Position numbers and translations under genes: made by a program. Positions 34,241 through 42,895 of a DNA stretch of 64,000 nt are shown piece after piece. Source of the stretch: Chryseobacterium candidae (lineage in GTDB: Bacteria; Bacteroidota; Bacteroidia; Flavobacteriales; Weeksellaceae); NCBI RefSeq assembly GCF_004916905.1, contig NZ_SDLV01000019.1, forward strand, positions 115,819 through 179,818, written 5' to 3'. The notes beneath the pieces were generated by a model. The model was given only the letters and a program-made list of their open reading frames with translations, was not told where the DNA came from and did no database searches. Each line of letters opens with the position of its first letter. Position 1 is the first letter of the stretch.

Positions 34241-34633
34241 ATGAAAAAACAAAGAGTATCGAATGCATTCGTTGCTGCGTCGTGGGTAGCTTTGGGAGCA
34301 GGAATGATTGGCTTTATTGTTGGTCTTGCAAGAGCAGAAATGCTGCTGAATGAGAAGGGATATTATTTCACCATCCTTCTTTATGGTTTATTTGCCGTGG
34401 TTTCGCTGCAGAAAGCAGTACGTGATAGATTAGAAAACATTCAGGTGACAGACATTTACTATGGAATCTGCTGGTTTGCCACGTTATCATCTATCGTACT
34501 ACTGGCAATAGGGCTTTGGAATGCAACTATTCTTCCAAGTGAAAAAGGTTTTTATGCCTTTGCCTTTTTACTCGCTCTCTTCGGAGCCATTGCAGTCCAG
34601 AAAAACACCCGTGATAACATGCTTCAGGAATAA
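34241..34633 (+). CDS. YiaA/YiaB-family inner membrane protein
   Basis: The 130-residue protein has four hydrophobic helices arranged as a duplicated two-helix unit. Each unit has a pattern of W-A-x-x-G followed by L-N-E/S-E-K-G-Y/F-Y (AEMLLNEKGYYFTILLYGLF and ATILPSEKGFYAFAFLLALF) and a terminal QK-A/N-x-RD motif. This is the YiaA/B two-helix domain. Function is unknown; YiaA and YiaB in E. coli are uncharacterised stress-linked inner membrane proteins. Confidence 0.85.
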   Translation: MKKQRVSNAFVAASWVALGAGMIGFIVGLARAEMLLNEKGYYFTILLYGLFAVVSLQKAVRDRLENIQVTDIYYGICWFATLSSIVLLAIGLWNATILPSEKGFYAFAFLLALFGAIAVQKNTRDNMLQE

Positions 34634-34636
34634 AAA

Positions 34637-34666
34637 GAGGCTGTCCGAAAAAGTTTGGACAGCCTC
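34637..34666 (+). terminator. Terminator of the YiaA/B gene
   Basis: GAGGCTGTCC (34637-34646) pairs with GGACAGCCTC (34657-34666) and is followed by GTTTTT. The AGAGGCTGTC start is shared with the long inverted repeat at 6392. Confidence 0.75.
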
Positions 34667-34769
34667 AGTTTTTGCTGATTTTATTCCTATCCCTATACAG
34701 GAGGCATATTCAAATATTCTATTCTCAAAAGATGTATCTGACTTTTAGGACAGGACATTTAAAAATAAA

Positions 34770-35273
34770 CTATTTATCAAAATGATTGGGATGCTGAGCT
34801 TTAATATCATCCACAGTTCCCAGTACTTTATCTTTTAAAGAATCCTGATATTTCTGAAGTTTTGCGGCTACTTCTTCATTGCCGCTTCCTAAGATTTTCG
34901 CTGCTAAAATTCCTGCATTCAGTGCACCGTTCAAGGCTACGGTAGCTACCGGAATACCTCCAGGCATCTGAAGAATAGACAATACAGAATCCCATCCGTC
35001 TATAGAATTACTGGACAAGATCGGAACTCCGATTACCGGAAGCGTAGTACAGCTCGCTACCATACCCGGAAGGTGTGCCGCTCCTCCTGCTCCTGCTACA
35101 ATTACCTTTAAACCTCTTTCCTGAGCAGTCTTTGCATAATCGAACATTCTTTCAGGTGTTCTATGCGCCGAAACTACAGTTAATTCGTAAGGGATATCAA
35201 GGCTCTTAAGAAAATTTGCAGCCTGTTCCATGATCGGCAGATCACTCTGACTGCCCATAATAATTCCTACCAT
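34770..35273 (-). CDS. purE: N5-carboxyaminoimidazole ribonucleotide mutase
   Basis: The 167-residue protein starts VGIIMGSQSDLPIMEQAANF, the PurE nucleotide-binding loop. It continues with VVSAHRTPERMFDYA (catalytic His) and IVAGAGGAAHLPGMVASCTT, and has LNGALNAGILAAKIL near the end. PurE moves the carboxyl group of N5-CAIR in purine synthesis. The frame is open to 35354, but that extension is translated repeat sequence. The TATCTTTG element at 35294-35301 lies between the two starts, so 35273 is right. purK is not adjacent but 4 kb away on the same strand. Confidence 0.94.
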   Translation of the reverse strand: MVGIIMGSQSDLPIMEQAANFLKSLDIPYELTVVSAHRTPERMFDYAKTAQERGLKVIVAGAGGAAHLPGMVASCTTLPVIGVPILSSNSIDGWDSVLSILQMPGGIPVATVALNGALNAGILAAKILGSGNEEVAAKLQKYQDSLKDKVLGTVDDIKAQHPNHFDK

Positions 35274-35293
35274 CTTCAATTTTATTAGATGTT

Positions 35294-35301
35294 CAAAGAT
35301 A
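35294..35301 (-). promoter_or_regulatory. Promoter -7 element TATCTTTG for purE
   Basis: An exact TAnnTTTG match on the reverse strand, 20 bases before the ATG at 35273. It decides the start of purE. Confidence 0.6.
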
Positions 35302-35310
35302 AAAAATAAA

Positions 35311-35345
35311 GATGGAAGTTGGAAGAAGGAGGCCGGAAGTTCTTT
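35311..35345. repeat. Dispersed GGAAG repeat, short copy
   Basis: GATGGAAGTTGGAAGAAGGA and GGCCGGAAGTTC form a run of GGAAG units matching the larger copies at 18351 and 30846. It directly precedes the purE promoter. Confidence 0.55.
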
Positions 35346-35431
35346 AAACTCCATGTACTATCTCTATTTTATTCTATCTGTATCAGTAAAAAACAAAGCA
35401 ACTGTACCCATCATAATCATTTTAAAACGGC

Positions 35432-35439
35432 TAATTTTG
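35432..35439 (+). promoter_or_regulatory. Promoter -7 element TAATTTTG for the EamA transporter gene
   Basis: An exact TAnnTTTG match lies 23 bases before the TTG start at 35463. Confidence 0.5.
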
Positions 35440-35462
35440 TTGGTTACACTACTTAATATACA

Positions 35463-36371
35463 TTGAAAGATTATAAACTTATTTTTGCTGTTCTTACCGT
35501 TGCTATCGTTTGGGGAACTACTTTTTTAGCTATTCGTATTGCTGTGGAAACAATTCCTGCATGGTTTGTAGCGGGAATCCGGCAGCTTCTGGCTTCTGTT
35601 ATCATGCTTATTGTTCTTATTTCGAGAAAGCAATTCAAGTGGATTGGCTGGAAAAGTTTAGGATATCAGATTATTTTTGCATCCCTGATGCTGGTGGTAG
35701 CGAATGGGATGACTACCGTGGCTGAAGAAACTGTTTCGAGCAGTCTTGCCTCGCTGATCAGTGCATGCTCTCCTATTCTTGTGTTTCTGGGAAGTGTAGC
35801 TGTAGGATTGCAGAAATTCAGTGTACGCGCACTTAGTGGCGTTCTGCTTTGTTTCAGCGGCATTCTTTTTATTTTTTGGGACGGACTTAAAGATCTTGCC
35901 AATCCTGATTACAGAATGGGAATGATCTTCCTTTTCTGTGCCATCGCAGGCTGGGCCTCGGGAACTATTTTCACTAAGAAATTAAACATCCAAAGCGGAA
36001 ATATTACATTGAATCTGTTCTATCAGTTCCTCTTTGCAGGAGTAGTTCAGGTTATTTTTGCTTTTCTGTTTTCTGAAAATTACAACTTCGGAAACTGGAC
36101 AATCAAAAGTATTTCAGCGATGTTATACCTTGCTGTTTTTGGTTCTGTTGCTGCTTTTTTCGCTTTTCATTATGCACTGACGAAAATTTCTCCGGTTCAG
36201 GTTTCTATCCTTGCTTACATCAACACTATTATTGCCATATTTCTAGGCTGGCTGATTATGGATGAACAAGTAACGTTTAAATTTATTCTTGCAACTGTCA
36301 TGATTATCTGTGGAGTTTTCATTATTAATTACAAACCGGAGATGTTCAAAAGACAAAGAATTGAATCTTAA
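35463..36371 (+). CDS. EamA/DMT-family transporter
   Basis: The 302-residue protein has ten hydrophobic helices in two EamA repeats. FAVLTVAIVWGTTFLAIRIA is the classic first helix of the drug/metabolite transporter family, and VAAFFAFHYALTKISPVQVS with LGWLIMDEQVTFKFILATVM closes the second repeat. Such proteins export metabolites or amino acids. The start codon is TTG, chosen because the first helix begins six residues later and no closer ATG fits. Substrate unknown. Confidence 0.9.
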   Translation: MKDYKLIFAVLTVAIVWGTTFLAIRIAVETIPAWFVAGIRQLLASVIMLIVLISRKQFKWIGWKSLGYQIIFASLMLVVANGMTTVAEETVSSSLASLISACSPILVFLGSVAVGLQKFSVRALSGVLLCFSGILFIFWDGLKDLANPDYRMGMIFLFCAIAGWASGTIFTKKLNIQSGNITLNLFYQFLFAGVVQVIFAFLFSENYNFGNWTIKSISAMLYLAVFGSVAAFFAFHYALTKISPVQVSILAYINTIIAIFLGWLIMDEQVTFKFILATVMIICGVFIINYKPEMFKRQRIES

Positions 36372-36513
36372 AACAGAAAATAATATCAAATTATCTTACC
36401 CTATCTATTCAACTGTTTTCTAACTTATTAAATATAATTAAAATCAGATCTGTTCCTGCTGGGTTTTGTATTTCCTTCATTTTCCTTATATTGTATACTC
36501 CAACCGATACAAT

Positions 36514-37080
36514 ATGCTGAAAAACACATTTTTTTTATTGCTGGCTGCCTCTTTTCTATTGGTAAGCTGTAATTACAAAGAGAAGGAAAAGAACCTGACA
36601 GACAGGGAAAAACAATTATTAGAAAAAGAAAAAGTATTCGCAAAAAAAGAATCCGAATATCAGTCTCTTCTAAAAATGAGAGACAGTATTTTTTCCAAAA
36701 AAGATTCTGTAGTAATTGCTGCTGTATGGCCTACGGAAATTTCCGGCCCATGGAACGGTAAGGTAATCTGTACAGAATCCAACTGCAGCGAATATGCTGT
36801 GGGCGACCAGCGTACTGATATCTGGGAATTCGACAATGATTCTACCCAGCCCATCACCAAAATCATCAATAACAATAATCTGGTAAGGCTGTATACGGGC
36901 AAGTTTGAAAACAATGAGATCAGACTGTCTTTCAAAACCGATTCTACAGCCAAAAAGAATGTAGAAATGAGCGTTCTTCTTAATGATATTTCAGACAACA
37001 AGATCAAAGGAACCAGAACTATTACTTCTGATGGCTGTACCGCCAAGTTCTCTGTTGAATTAGTACGTTCCACAAAATAA
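36514..37080 (+). CDS. Hypothetical lipoprotein with coiled coil
   Basis: Starting at 36514 gives a 188-residue lipoprotein with lipobox FLLVSCN. A charged coiled-coil stretch follows (KNLTDREKQLLEKEKVFAKK, about residues 25-55), and then a beta-rich C-terminal domain with two Cys (ICTESNCSEYAVGD). I do not recognise the family. It precedes the antiporter gene by 6 bases and is probably co-transcribed, so it may assist that transporter. An upstream extension to 36466 would break the signal peptide. Confidence 0.7.
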   Translation: MLKNTFFLLLAASFLLVSCNYKEKEKNLTDREKQLLEKEKVFAKKESEYQSLLKMRDSIFSKKDSVVIAAVWPTEISGPWNGKVICTESNCSEYAVGDQRTDIWEFDNDSTQPITKIINNNNLVRLYTGKFENNEIRLSFKTDSTAKKNVEMSVLLNDISDNKIKGTRTITSDGCTAKFSVELVRSTK

Positions 37081-37086
37081 ACACAT

Positions 37087-39210
37087 ATGATTTTACTGAG
37101 TATACACAACCTGAGTCTTCCTATAGAAGACCCGGTACTGAAATTCCTGTTGGTACTGGTCATCATCCTTGCAGCACCATTGCTGCTTAATAAAATCAAA
37201 GTTCCTCACCTTTTGGGACTTATCATTGCCGGGGCCATCATTGGTCCGAACGGATTCAATGTTTTGTCCAGAGACAGCAGTATTGTGGTAACAGGAACTA
37301 CCGGGCTTCTTTACATTATGTTTCTGGCTGGGCTTGAGATTGATATGGGCGATTTTAAAAAGAACAAATGGAAAAGTCTCACTTTTGGTATCTATACCTT
37401 TACAGCCCCTTTTGTATTGGGATATCTGGGAGGATATTATCTTTTACATTTCTCCATGCTGACCTCCATTCTGTTTGCCAGTCTTTTTTCTTCTCACACG
37501 CTTATTGCTTATCCATTGGTGAGTAAGTTGGGAATTGCGAAAAACAAGGCCGTTAATATCACCGTTGGAGGTACAATGATCACCGATATTCTTGCCTTAT
37601 TGGTACTTGCTGTGATTGTAGGAATGTCCCAGGGTGAGGTAGGAACAGAGTTTTGGGTTAAATTATCGGTCTCTTTTGTGGTCTTTGCCCTGATTGTACT
37701 TATTGTATTCCCTATTATTGGCCGTTGGTTTTTCAAAAGAGTGGATGATAAAATCTCACAGTATATTTTTGTACTGGTGATGATTTATCTGGCGGCTATG
37801 CTTGCTGAACTGGCTGGTGTAGAAGCCATCATCGGGGCATTCTTTGCCGGATTGGCTCTGAACAGACTTATTCCTCACACTTCTTCATTGATGAACAGGG
37901 TTGAGTTTGTAGGAAATGCCATATTCATCCCGTTCTTTTTGATCAGTGTAGGAATGCTGATTGATTTCAAGGTGTTCTTCAAAAGCTGGGAAACCCTCGA
38001 AGTAGCAGGAATTATGCTGGCAGCCTCTATCGGAGGGAAATATCTTTCTGCAGTTGCCACTCAAAAAACATTCAGGCTGACCAAAGAGGAAGGAAAACTG
38101 ATCTTCGGATTAAGCTCCGCTTCTGCAGCGGCAACACTGGCTTCTGTAATGGTAGGTTATAACATCATCCTTTCTGAAACCGAAACCGGAGAGCCGGTAA
38201 GATTATTAAATGAACACGTCTTGAACGGAAGTATTTTACTGATCCTGATTTCCTGTACCATCTCCTCTTTCATTTCTATGGCCAGTGCCCAGAAAATTGC
38301 GGAAAGTGATAATGAAGATACCGTTTCAGGAAATACCCACGAAGAAGAAAATATTCTCTTAGCCATCAATCACGAAGCAACGGTTGAGAGAATGGTGAAT
38401 CTGGGAATTCTGATCAAAGCACATTCCAATACGGAAGATCTTTTTGCGTTGAATGTCATCAACGAAGACAAAAATGAATCTTCGGTAAAGAATGCGGAGA
38501 AACTTCTTCACCAGGCAGCAGATACAGCGGCGGCGGCAGATGTAAAATTACAGTCTTTAAAAAGATATGACAATGATGTCATCAATGGAGTGAATAATGT
38601 GATTAAAGAACAGAAAATCACCGATCTCATTATTGGACTGGAAGATGAAAAAGGGTTCTCCCCTTCTTTTGTATACAATCTTTACAACGGTTATCTGCAG
38701 AATGATGATGTGAATGTACTGGTTTACCATGCTGCACAACCGCTTTCCACCATTAAAAAATATGCAGTGATGATTCCCGAAAATGCTCATCAGGAAGCAG
38801 GTTTCTTCCATGCATTGCTGAGGGTGTGGAATATTGCCAGAAATTCCGGGGCCAAAGTTGTCTTTTATGCTCCTGAAAACATCATTGATATTCTTCAGAA
38901 AATCATTAAAAAAGCCAATATAGAAGCAGAATTCATTATCATGAGCACATGGCAGGATGGTGAAAGAACTGCTGCCCAGCTGAAAGATGATGAAGCCTTG
39001 ATTATTCTGATGGCAAAACGCGGCATGAAATCCTATATTCCAAGAATGAGACTGATCCCTGAACTGTTGAACAGGAACCTGAAAGACAATAATTACCTTC
39101 TTATTTTTCCTTTCTCAGAATACGACAAAAACAGTCCGGAAATACGTTCTGTAGGAAATCACGGAGATTTTATGGAGATTGGAAATGTGATTCAGAAGAT
39201 TTTTAAATAA
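37087..39210 (+). CDS. CPA2-family cation:proton antiporter with C-terminal USP-like domain
   Basis: The 707-residue protein begins with about twelve helices of the CPA2 Na+/H+ or K+/H+ exchanger fold (HLLGLIIAGAIIGPNGFNVL, TTGLLYIMFLAGLEIDMGDF). ELAGVEAIIGAFFAGLALNR is the helix with the family's transport carboxylate region. The last 290 residues are soluble and look like a universal-stress-protein domain (ENILLAINHEATVERMVNLG, then ITDLIIGLEDEKG), which in this family senses nucleotides. It follows a lipoprotein gene by 6 bases. Confidence 0.9.
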   Translation: MILLSIHNLSLPIEDPVLKFLLVLVIILAAPLLLNKIKVPHLLGLIIAGAIIGPNGFNVLSRDSSIVVTGTTGLLYIMFLAGLEIDMGDFKKNKWKSLTFGIYTFTAPFVLGYLGGYYLLHFSMLTSILFASLFSSHTLIAYPLVSKLGIAKNKAVNITVGGTMITDILALLVLAVIVGMSQGEVGTEFWVKLSVSFVVFALIVLIVFPIIGRWFFKRVDDKISQYIFVLVMIYLAAMLAELAGVEAIIGAFFAGLALNRLIPHTSSLMNRVEFVGNAIFIPFFLISVGMLIDFKVFFKSWETLEVAGIMLAASIGGKYLSAVATQKTFRLTKEEGKLIFGLSSASAAATLASVMVGYNIILSETETGEPVRLLNEHVLNGSILLILISCTISSFISMASAQKIAESDNEDTVSGNTHEEENILLAINHEATVERMVNLGILIKAHSNTEDLFALNVINEDKNESSVKNAEKLLHQAADTAAAADVKLQSLKRYDNDVINGVNNVIKEQKITDLIIGLEDEKGFSPSFVYNLYNGYLQNDDVNVLVYHAAQPLSTIKKYAVMIPENAHQEAGFFHALLRVWNIARNSGAKVVFYAPENIIDILQKIIKKANIEAEFIIMSTWQDGERTAAQLKDDEALIILMAKRGMKSYIPRMRLIPELLNRNLKDNNYLLIFPFSEYDKNSPEIRSVGNHGDFMEIGNVIQKIFK

Positions 39211-39402
39211 AGCTGGAAGCAGGAAGAGGGATGATGAAAGTTATCGATGGACGAATAATCATTTTTTTTCATCAATAATCAATAGCGTCGGGCTTTAGCC
39301 CGATGTGAACCATAGAAATAAAATTGGTTTTAACCGAAACCTGGAATTAAGTTTTGGCTAAAGCCATTTGAATTGATAATCATTTGTAAACGGACTAAAG
39401 CC
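39211..39402. repeat. Mixed repeat tract: GGAAG units and GGGCTTTAGCCC palindromes
   Basis: GCTGGAAGCAGGAAGAGGGA at 39212-39231 belongs to the GGAAG family. CGGGCTTTAGCCCG (39289-39302) is a perfect palindrome of the 34072 family. TTTGGCTAAAGCC (about 39353-39365) and CGGACTAAAGCCC (about 39389-39402) are degenerate relatives. The tract fills the gap between convergent genes. Confidence 0.6.
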
Positions 39403-39429
39403 CTTTACTCTTAAATAATCTCATAACAA

Positions 39430-39465
39430 AAAAGGGAGCTGTTATCTTTAAAACAGCTCCCTTTT
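39430..39465 (-). terminator. Terminator of the DUF1543-purK operon
   Basis: AAAAGGGAGCTGTT (39430-39443) pairs with AACAGCTCCCTTTT (39452-39465), a 14-base stem, 16 bases past the purK stop. Confidence 0.88.
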
Positions 39466-39481
39466 ATATGTTTTAATTGGG

Positions 39482-40594
39482 TTATTCAGAAATTACTCTC
39501 ACCATTCCTTTCACCTGTACAAGCTTTTCCATAAGCTCTTCCCTGGAATCTGCAAGAACGTTGATGTGTCCCATTTTTCTTCCCGGTTTGGTTTCTGTTT
39601 TACCGTATAAATGAATGTATGTTTCAGGAAGTTTAAGAACATCTTCCATTCCTTCATACACTACTTTTCCAGCGTATCCTTCTGCTCCAACCAGATTCAG
39701 CATTCCACTGTAAGTGATGGCGTCTGTATCAGCTAAAGGTAAGTTTTTCACCACACGGTACATCTGCTCAAATTGCGAATTAGTATTTCCTTCCTGGCTC
39801 TGATGTCCTGAATTGTGAAGCCTTGGAGCAGTTTCATTCACCCACACTTTTCCTTCTTTATCAAGGAATAATTCGATAGCAAACAATCCCGGTGAGTTCA
39901 CAGCCGCCAGAAATTTCTCTGTAATAGAATCAATCTGGTTCTGAACATCTTCTGTAAGAAGAACCGGACATACATTGAAGTCTAAAAGATTCAGTTTTGG
40001 ATCAGCTACCATTTCCGTTACCGGGAAAATATTGGTTTCTCCTTTTTCATTTCTTGCAACAATCACAGAAAGCTCTTTTTCAATGTCTACAAGACTTTCA
40101 ATAACAGAAGCTTCAGTCCATAGATGCTGATAATCTTCTTCCGTTTTAATTACCTGTACTCCTTTTCCATCATATCCTCCTGTATTCATCTTCTGAACAA
40201 ATGGCAGTGGCATGATGATCTTCTCATCACTGTTCCACACCACCTGAAATTCCGGACTTGGAATATCATGAGCTTTATAAAATTCTTTCTGAAGGATCTT
40301 TTGCTGGATTGTTTTGATAATATTGGCATTGGGAACTACTTTTACTCCCTGCTTTTCAAGTTCTGCCAATGCGTCAGCATTTACGTGTTCTATTTCAATG
40401 GTTACAACATCTTTATTTTTTCCGAAGTTCAGAACCGTTTCATAATCATTGAAATTTCCCTGTGTAAAATATGAGATATTATGACATGGAGCATCAGATG
40501 CCGGATCCAGCGTATAAAACTCATCATCATACTTCAATGCACTTTGTATTAACATTCTTCCCAGCTGTCCGCCTCCCAGAATTCCTATTTTCAT
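39482..40594 (-). CDS. purK: 5-(carboxyamino)imidazole ribonucleotide synthase
   Basis: The 370-residue ATP-grasp enzyme begins KIGILGGGQLGRMLIQSALK, the PurK N-terminal signature. Other family marks are VVTIEIEHVNADALAELEKQ, PFVQKMNTGGYDGKGVQVIK (ATP loop), and WVNETAPRLHNSGHQSQEGN with the catalytic metal-binding residues. PurK carboxylates AIR with bicarbonate and ATP. Its product is the substrate of PurE, encoded at 34770-35273. It follows the DUF1543 gene by 24 bases on the same strand. Confidence 0.96.
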   Translation of the reverse strand: MKIGILGGGQLGRMLIQSALKYDDEFYTLDPASDAPCHNISYFTQGNFNDYETVLNFGKNKDVVTIEIEHVNADALAELEKQGVKVVPNANIIKTIQQKILQKEFYKAHDIPSPEFQVVWNSDEKIIMPLPFVQKMNTGGYDGKGVQVIKTEEDYQHLWTEASVIESLVDIEKELSVIVARNEKGETNIFPVTEMVADPKLNLLDFNVCPVLLTEDVQNQIDSITEKFLAAVNSPGLFAIELFLDKEGKVWVNETAPRLHNSGHQSQEGNTNSQFEQMYRVVKNLPLADTDAITYSGMLNLVGAEGYAGKVVYEGMEDVLKLPETYIHLYGKTETKPGRKMGHINVLADSREELMEKLVQVKGMVRVISE

Positions 40595-40618
40595 TTTTTA
40601 TTTTTATTAGATTTACGC

Positions 40619-41182
40619 TTATTGAATTTTATCGATTTTTAAATAGCCAAGCCCCATCGGGTTCTCCTGATTTTCTTCATCAGACTTTTGAAGGACGATA
40701 GAATACTTTTCTTTCATAGAGGCAGGAAGGATATCACTTACATTGAATATATCATCAATATCCACTCCATGTTTATCATCAATATGACTTACAGCGCCTT
40801 CAAATCCCATTGTCTGATAAAATTCGGTTACTTTTGCTCTTTTTACAATTTCTCCCATAGACTGCCCTACCATTAAGTGCTGCTCATGAAATTCTTCAAA
40901 AAAACCAGGTTTGTACCCGCCTAAATTCAGAAAAAACAACTGATTTTCCGAAGATTTCTCTCCTTTTTCTACAATCTCCACTTTGTACCCATCTGCAAAT
41001 CTCACTTCCTGATAGCAGTCCAGATGAATTTTTCCTTCAGCTTCCTTCCAAAATTCTTTCATATCAGGAACCAGATCTTTAAGATTTTCCGCTATTCCGA
41101 AGAAAACATCGTGCTGTTCTATATTTCTTCCTTCAGGTGTTGCCCCGAGGATGATATAAAATAATTTCAACTCATTTTTCAT
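40619..41182 (-). CDS. DUF1543-containing protein
   Basis: The 187-residue cytosolic protein matches the DUF1543 pattern twice: LFYIILGATPEGRNIEQHDV with HLDCYQEVRFADGYKVEIVE, and a second half with LFFLNLGGYKPGFFEEFHEQ. The function is unknown. It lies 24 bases before purK and shares its promoter. The -7 element TATTTTTG ends 5 bases before its ATG, so the message is probably leaderless. Confidence 0.8.
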   Translation of the reverse strand: MKNELKLFYIILGATPEGRNIEQHDVFFGIAENLKDLVPDMKEFWKEAEGKIHLDCYQEVRFADGYKVEIVEKGEKSSENQLFFLNLGGYKPGFFEEFHEQHLMVGQSMGEIVKRAKVTEFYQTMGFEGAVSHIDDKHGVDIDDIFNVSDILPASMKEKYSIVLQKSDEENQENPMGLGYLKIDKIQ

Positions 41183-41187
41183 GCATG

Positions 41188-41216
41188 CAAAAATACGTTA
41201 AATTTATCTTTTTCAA
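41188..41216 (-). promoter_or_regulatory. Promoter of the DUF1543-purK operon
   Basis: On the reverse strand TTG (41214-41216) is followed by 18 bases and TATTTTTG (41188-41195), then 5 bases and the ATG. Confidence 0.7.
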
Positions 41217-41220
41217 ATGT

Positions 41221-41251
41221 TTGGCAGACTACCACAATAATTTTATATTTG
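41221..41251 (+). promoter_or_regulatory. Promoter of the TauE/SafE-DUF1634 operon
   Basis: TTG (41221-41223), 20 bases, then TATATTTG (41244-41251), 16 bases before the ATG at 41268. It is divergent from the promoter at 41188-41216, and the -33 elements lie side by side. Confidence 0.72.
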
Positions 41252-41267
41252 TAATATTATTTGTAGT

Positions 41268-42098
41268 ATGTCAGAAATCATCATACTCTTCCTTGGCGCA
41301 ATTTCTGCGGGTCTTTTAGGTTCGCTTACAGGTTTAGGAGGAGGAGTTATTATCATTCCTTTATTAACGCTAGGTTTTGGTGTTCCAATGCATTATGCTA
41401 TCGGTGCTTCGCTTATCTCTGTGATCGGAACTTCTTCCGGTGCGGCAGTAGCTTTCGTAAAAGAAGGCTTTACCAATATGAGAATCGGAATGTTTCTCGA
41501 AATAGCCACCACAGCAGGAGCTATTATTGGTGCCCTGGTTTCCGGAATGCTTAACCCCAATACCATCGGAATTATTTTTGCAAGTATTCTTCTTCTAACA
41601 GTTATTTTAAATCTTAAAGGAAAACCTGATCACCAGGAACCTTTAGTAAAAGGAAGTTTGGAAGAAAAACTGAAATTATACGGAACATTCCCTGATAAAG
41701 GAGTATTGAAAAGCTATTCTGCAAGAAATACTGTTCCCGGATTTTTGATGATGATGTTTGCGGGAGCAATGTCCGGACTTCTAGGAATTGGTTCCGGTGC
41801 ATTGAAAGTTTTGGCAATGGACAATATGATGAAGCTTCCTTTCAAAGTTTCTACAACCACAAGTAACTTTATGATTGGAGTAACGGCTGTGGCCAGTGCA
41901 CTGATCTACTTCCAGAGAGGTGAAATCATTCCGGTAATTGTAGCTCCCGTATTGATAGGAGTTGTTATCGGAAGTTTTATAGGTTCAAAAACGCTGATGG
42001 TATCGAAGACTAAAAAATTAAAAGTATTTTTTGCCATTGTTATTACCATTCTTTCTATTTACATGATGTATAACGGTATCAACAAAAGCTTCAGATAA
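41268..42098 (+). CDS. TauE/SafE-family sulfite/organosulfonate exporter
   Basis: The 276-residue membrane protein has about eight helices and the TauE/SafE duplicated motif. GLLGSLTGLGGGVIIIPLLT near the N-terminus and GAMSGLLGIGSGALKVLAMD in the second half show the Gly-rich G-x-G-G-G loops. KVSTTTSNFMIGVTAVASA is another conserved patch. The family exports sulfite or small organosulfonates. The substrate here is not shown. Its stop overlaps the DUF1634 start by one base. Confidence 0.9.
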   Translation: MSEIIILFLGAISAGLLGSLTGLGGGVIIIPLLTLGFGVPMHYAIGASLISVIGTSSGAAVAFVKEGFTNMRIGMFLEIATTAGAIIGALVSGMLNPNTIGIIFASILLLTVILNLKGKPDHQEPLVKGSLEEKLKLYGTFPDKGVLKSYSARNTVPGFLMMMFAGAMSGLLGIGSGALKVLAMDNMMKLPFKVSTTTSNFMIGVTAVASALIYFQRGEIIPVIVAPVLIGVVIGSFIGSKTLMVSKTKKLKVFFAIVITILSIYMMYNGINKSFR

Positions 42099-42481
42099 TG
42101 AAAAAGAATTTTACAGATGTAGATCTGAACCGTTCGGTAGGAAATCTTCTGAGACTGGGTGTTATTCTGTCTGTGGCTACATCGCTGATTGGTTTTGTCA
42201 AGTTATTTTTTGAGGGTTTTAAAATGCCTGAAAAATATACCAGTCTTGTGGTAGGAACTTCTTCTGAAAAGGTTTGGGGGCATTTCTGGGACTCTTTATG
42301 TAAAGGAGAAGGTACGGCTATTATTCAGCTGGGTATTCTTTTACTGATTTTCACTCCTCTGATGAGAATTGTTTTCGCTTTAATAGGTTATTTAAAAGAA
42401 AAAGACTACGTATATGTAGTCATTTCTTCTATTGTTTTAGCGATTATGGCGGTGAGTTTCTTTGCAGGATACGCCCACTAA
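42098..42481 (+). CDS. DUF1634 membrane protein, partner of the TauE/SafE exporter
   Basis: The 127-residue protein has three hydrophobic segments and the DUF1634 layout: a first helix (LLRLGVILSVATSLIGFVKL), a short periplasmic loop, GTAIIQLGILLLIFTPLMRI, and a last helix. DUF1634 genes commonly follow TauE/SafE genes. The one-base TAATG overlap here supports a paired function. Role unknown, but an accessory subunit is a natural guess. Confidence 0.85.
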   Translation: MKKNFTDVDLNRSVGNLLRLGVILSVATSLIGFVKLFFEGFKMPEKYTSLVVGTSSEKVWGHFWDSLCKGEGTAIIQLGILLLIFTPLMRIVFALIGYLKEKDYVYVVISSIVLAIMAVSFFAGYAH

Positions 42482-42485
42482 TTTT

Positions 42486-42863
42486 TCACATTTCATAAAA
42501 CTCTAACGGCAGCTGGTCGGGATCCCGGGTAAAGAAAAATTCTTTTCCGGTGAATTCATCGATTCGGATTTCTTCACAGTTTAACCCTTTTTCCATGAGT
42601 TCATTTCGCTTTTCCGAAACATTTTCTACAGAAAAAGCGAGATGCCTTAAGCCACATGCTTCGGGACGTGACGGACGCTGTGGGGGATTAGGAAAGGAAA
42701 ACAGCTCAATTACATAATGATCTCCTATGGCCAGATCAAGTTTATAAGACTGTCTTTCCTCTCTGTATACTTCACGGATGATATTCAGATCTAAAATTTC
42801 CGTATAAAATGCCTTCGAAACGGCATAATCTGAACAGATGATGGCGATATGATGAATCTTCAT
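42486..42863 (-). CDS. VOC-family (glyoxalase/dioxygenase fold) protein
   Basis: The 125-residue protein starts KIHHIAIICSDYAVSKAFYT and contains GDHYVIELFSFPNPPQRPSR and GLRHLAFSVENVSEKRNELM, ending FTRDPDQLPLEFYEM. His4, Glu54 and His75 (by position in those motifs) with the last Glu make a metal site of the vicinal oxygen chelate type. It resembles the SMU1112c/YaeR group. Substrate unknown. Confidence 0.88.
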   Translation of the reverse strand: MKIHHIAIICSDYAVSKAFYTEILDLNIIREVYREERQSYKLDLAIGDHYVIELFSFPNPPQRPSRPEACGLRHLAFSVENVSEKRNELMEKGLNCEEIRIDEFTGKEFFFTRDPDQLPLEFYEM

Positions 42864-42895
42864 TTTTTCTGATTTTAAACTAATTTTTAATTTTA

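Noticed and set aside
35274..35354. N-terminal extension of purE by 27 residues
   Set aside because: The extra codons are GGAAG-repeat DNA, and the promoter -7 element lies inside them.
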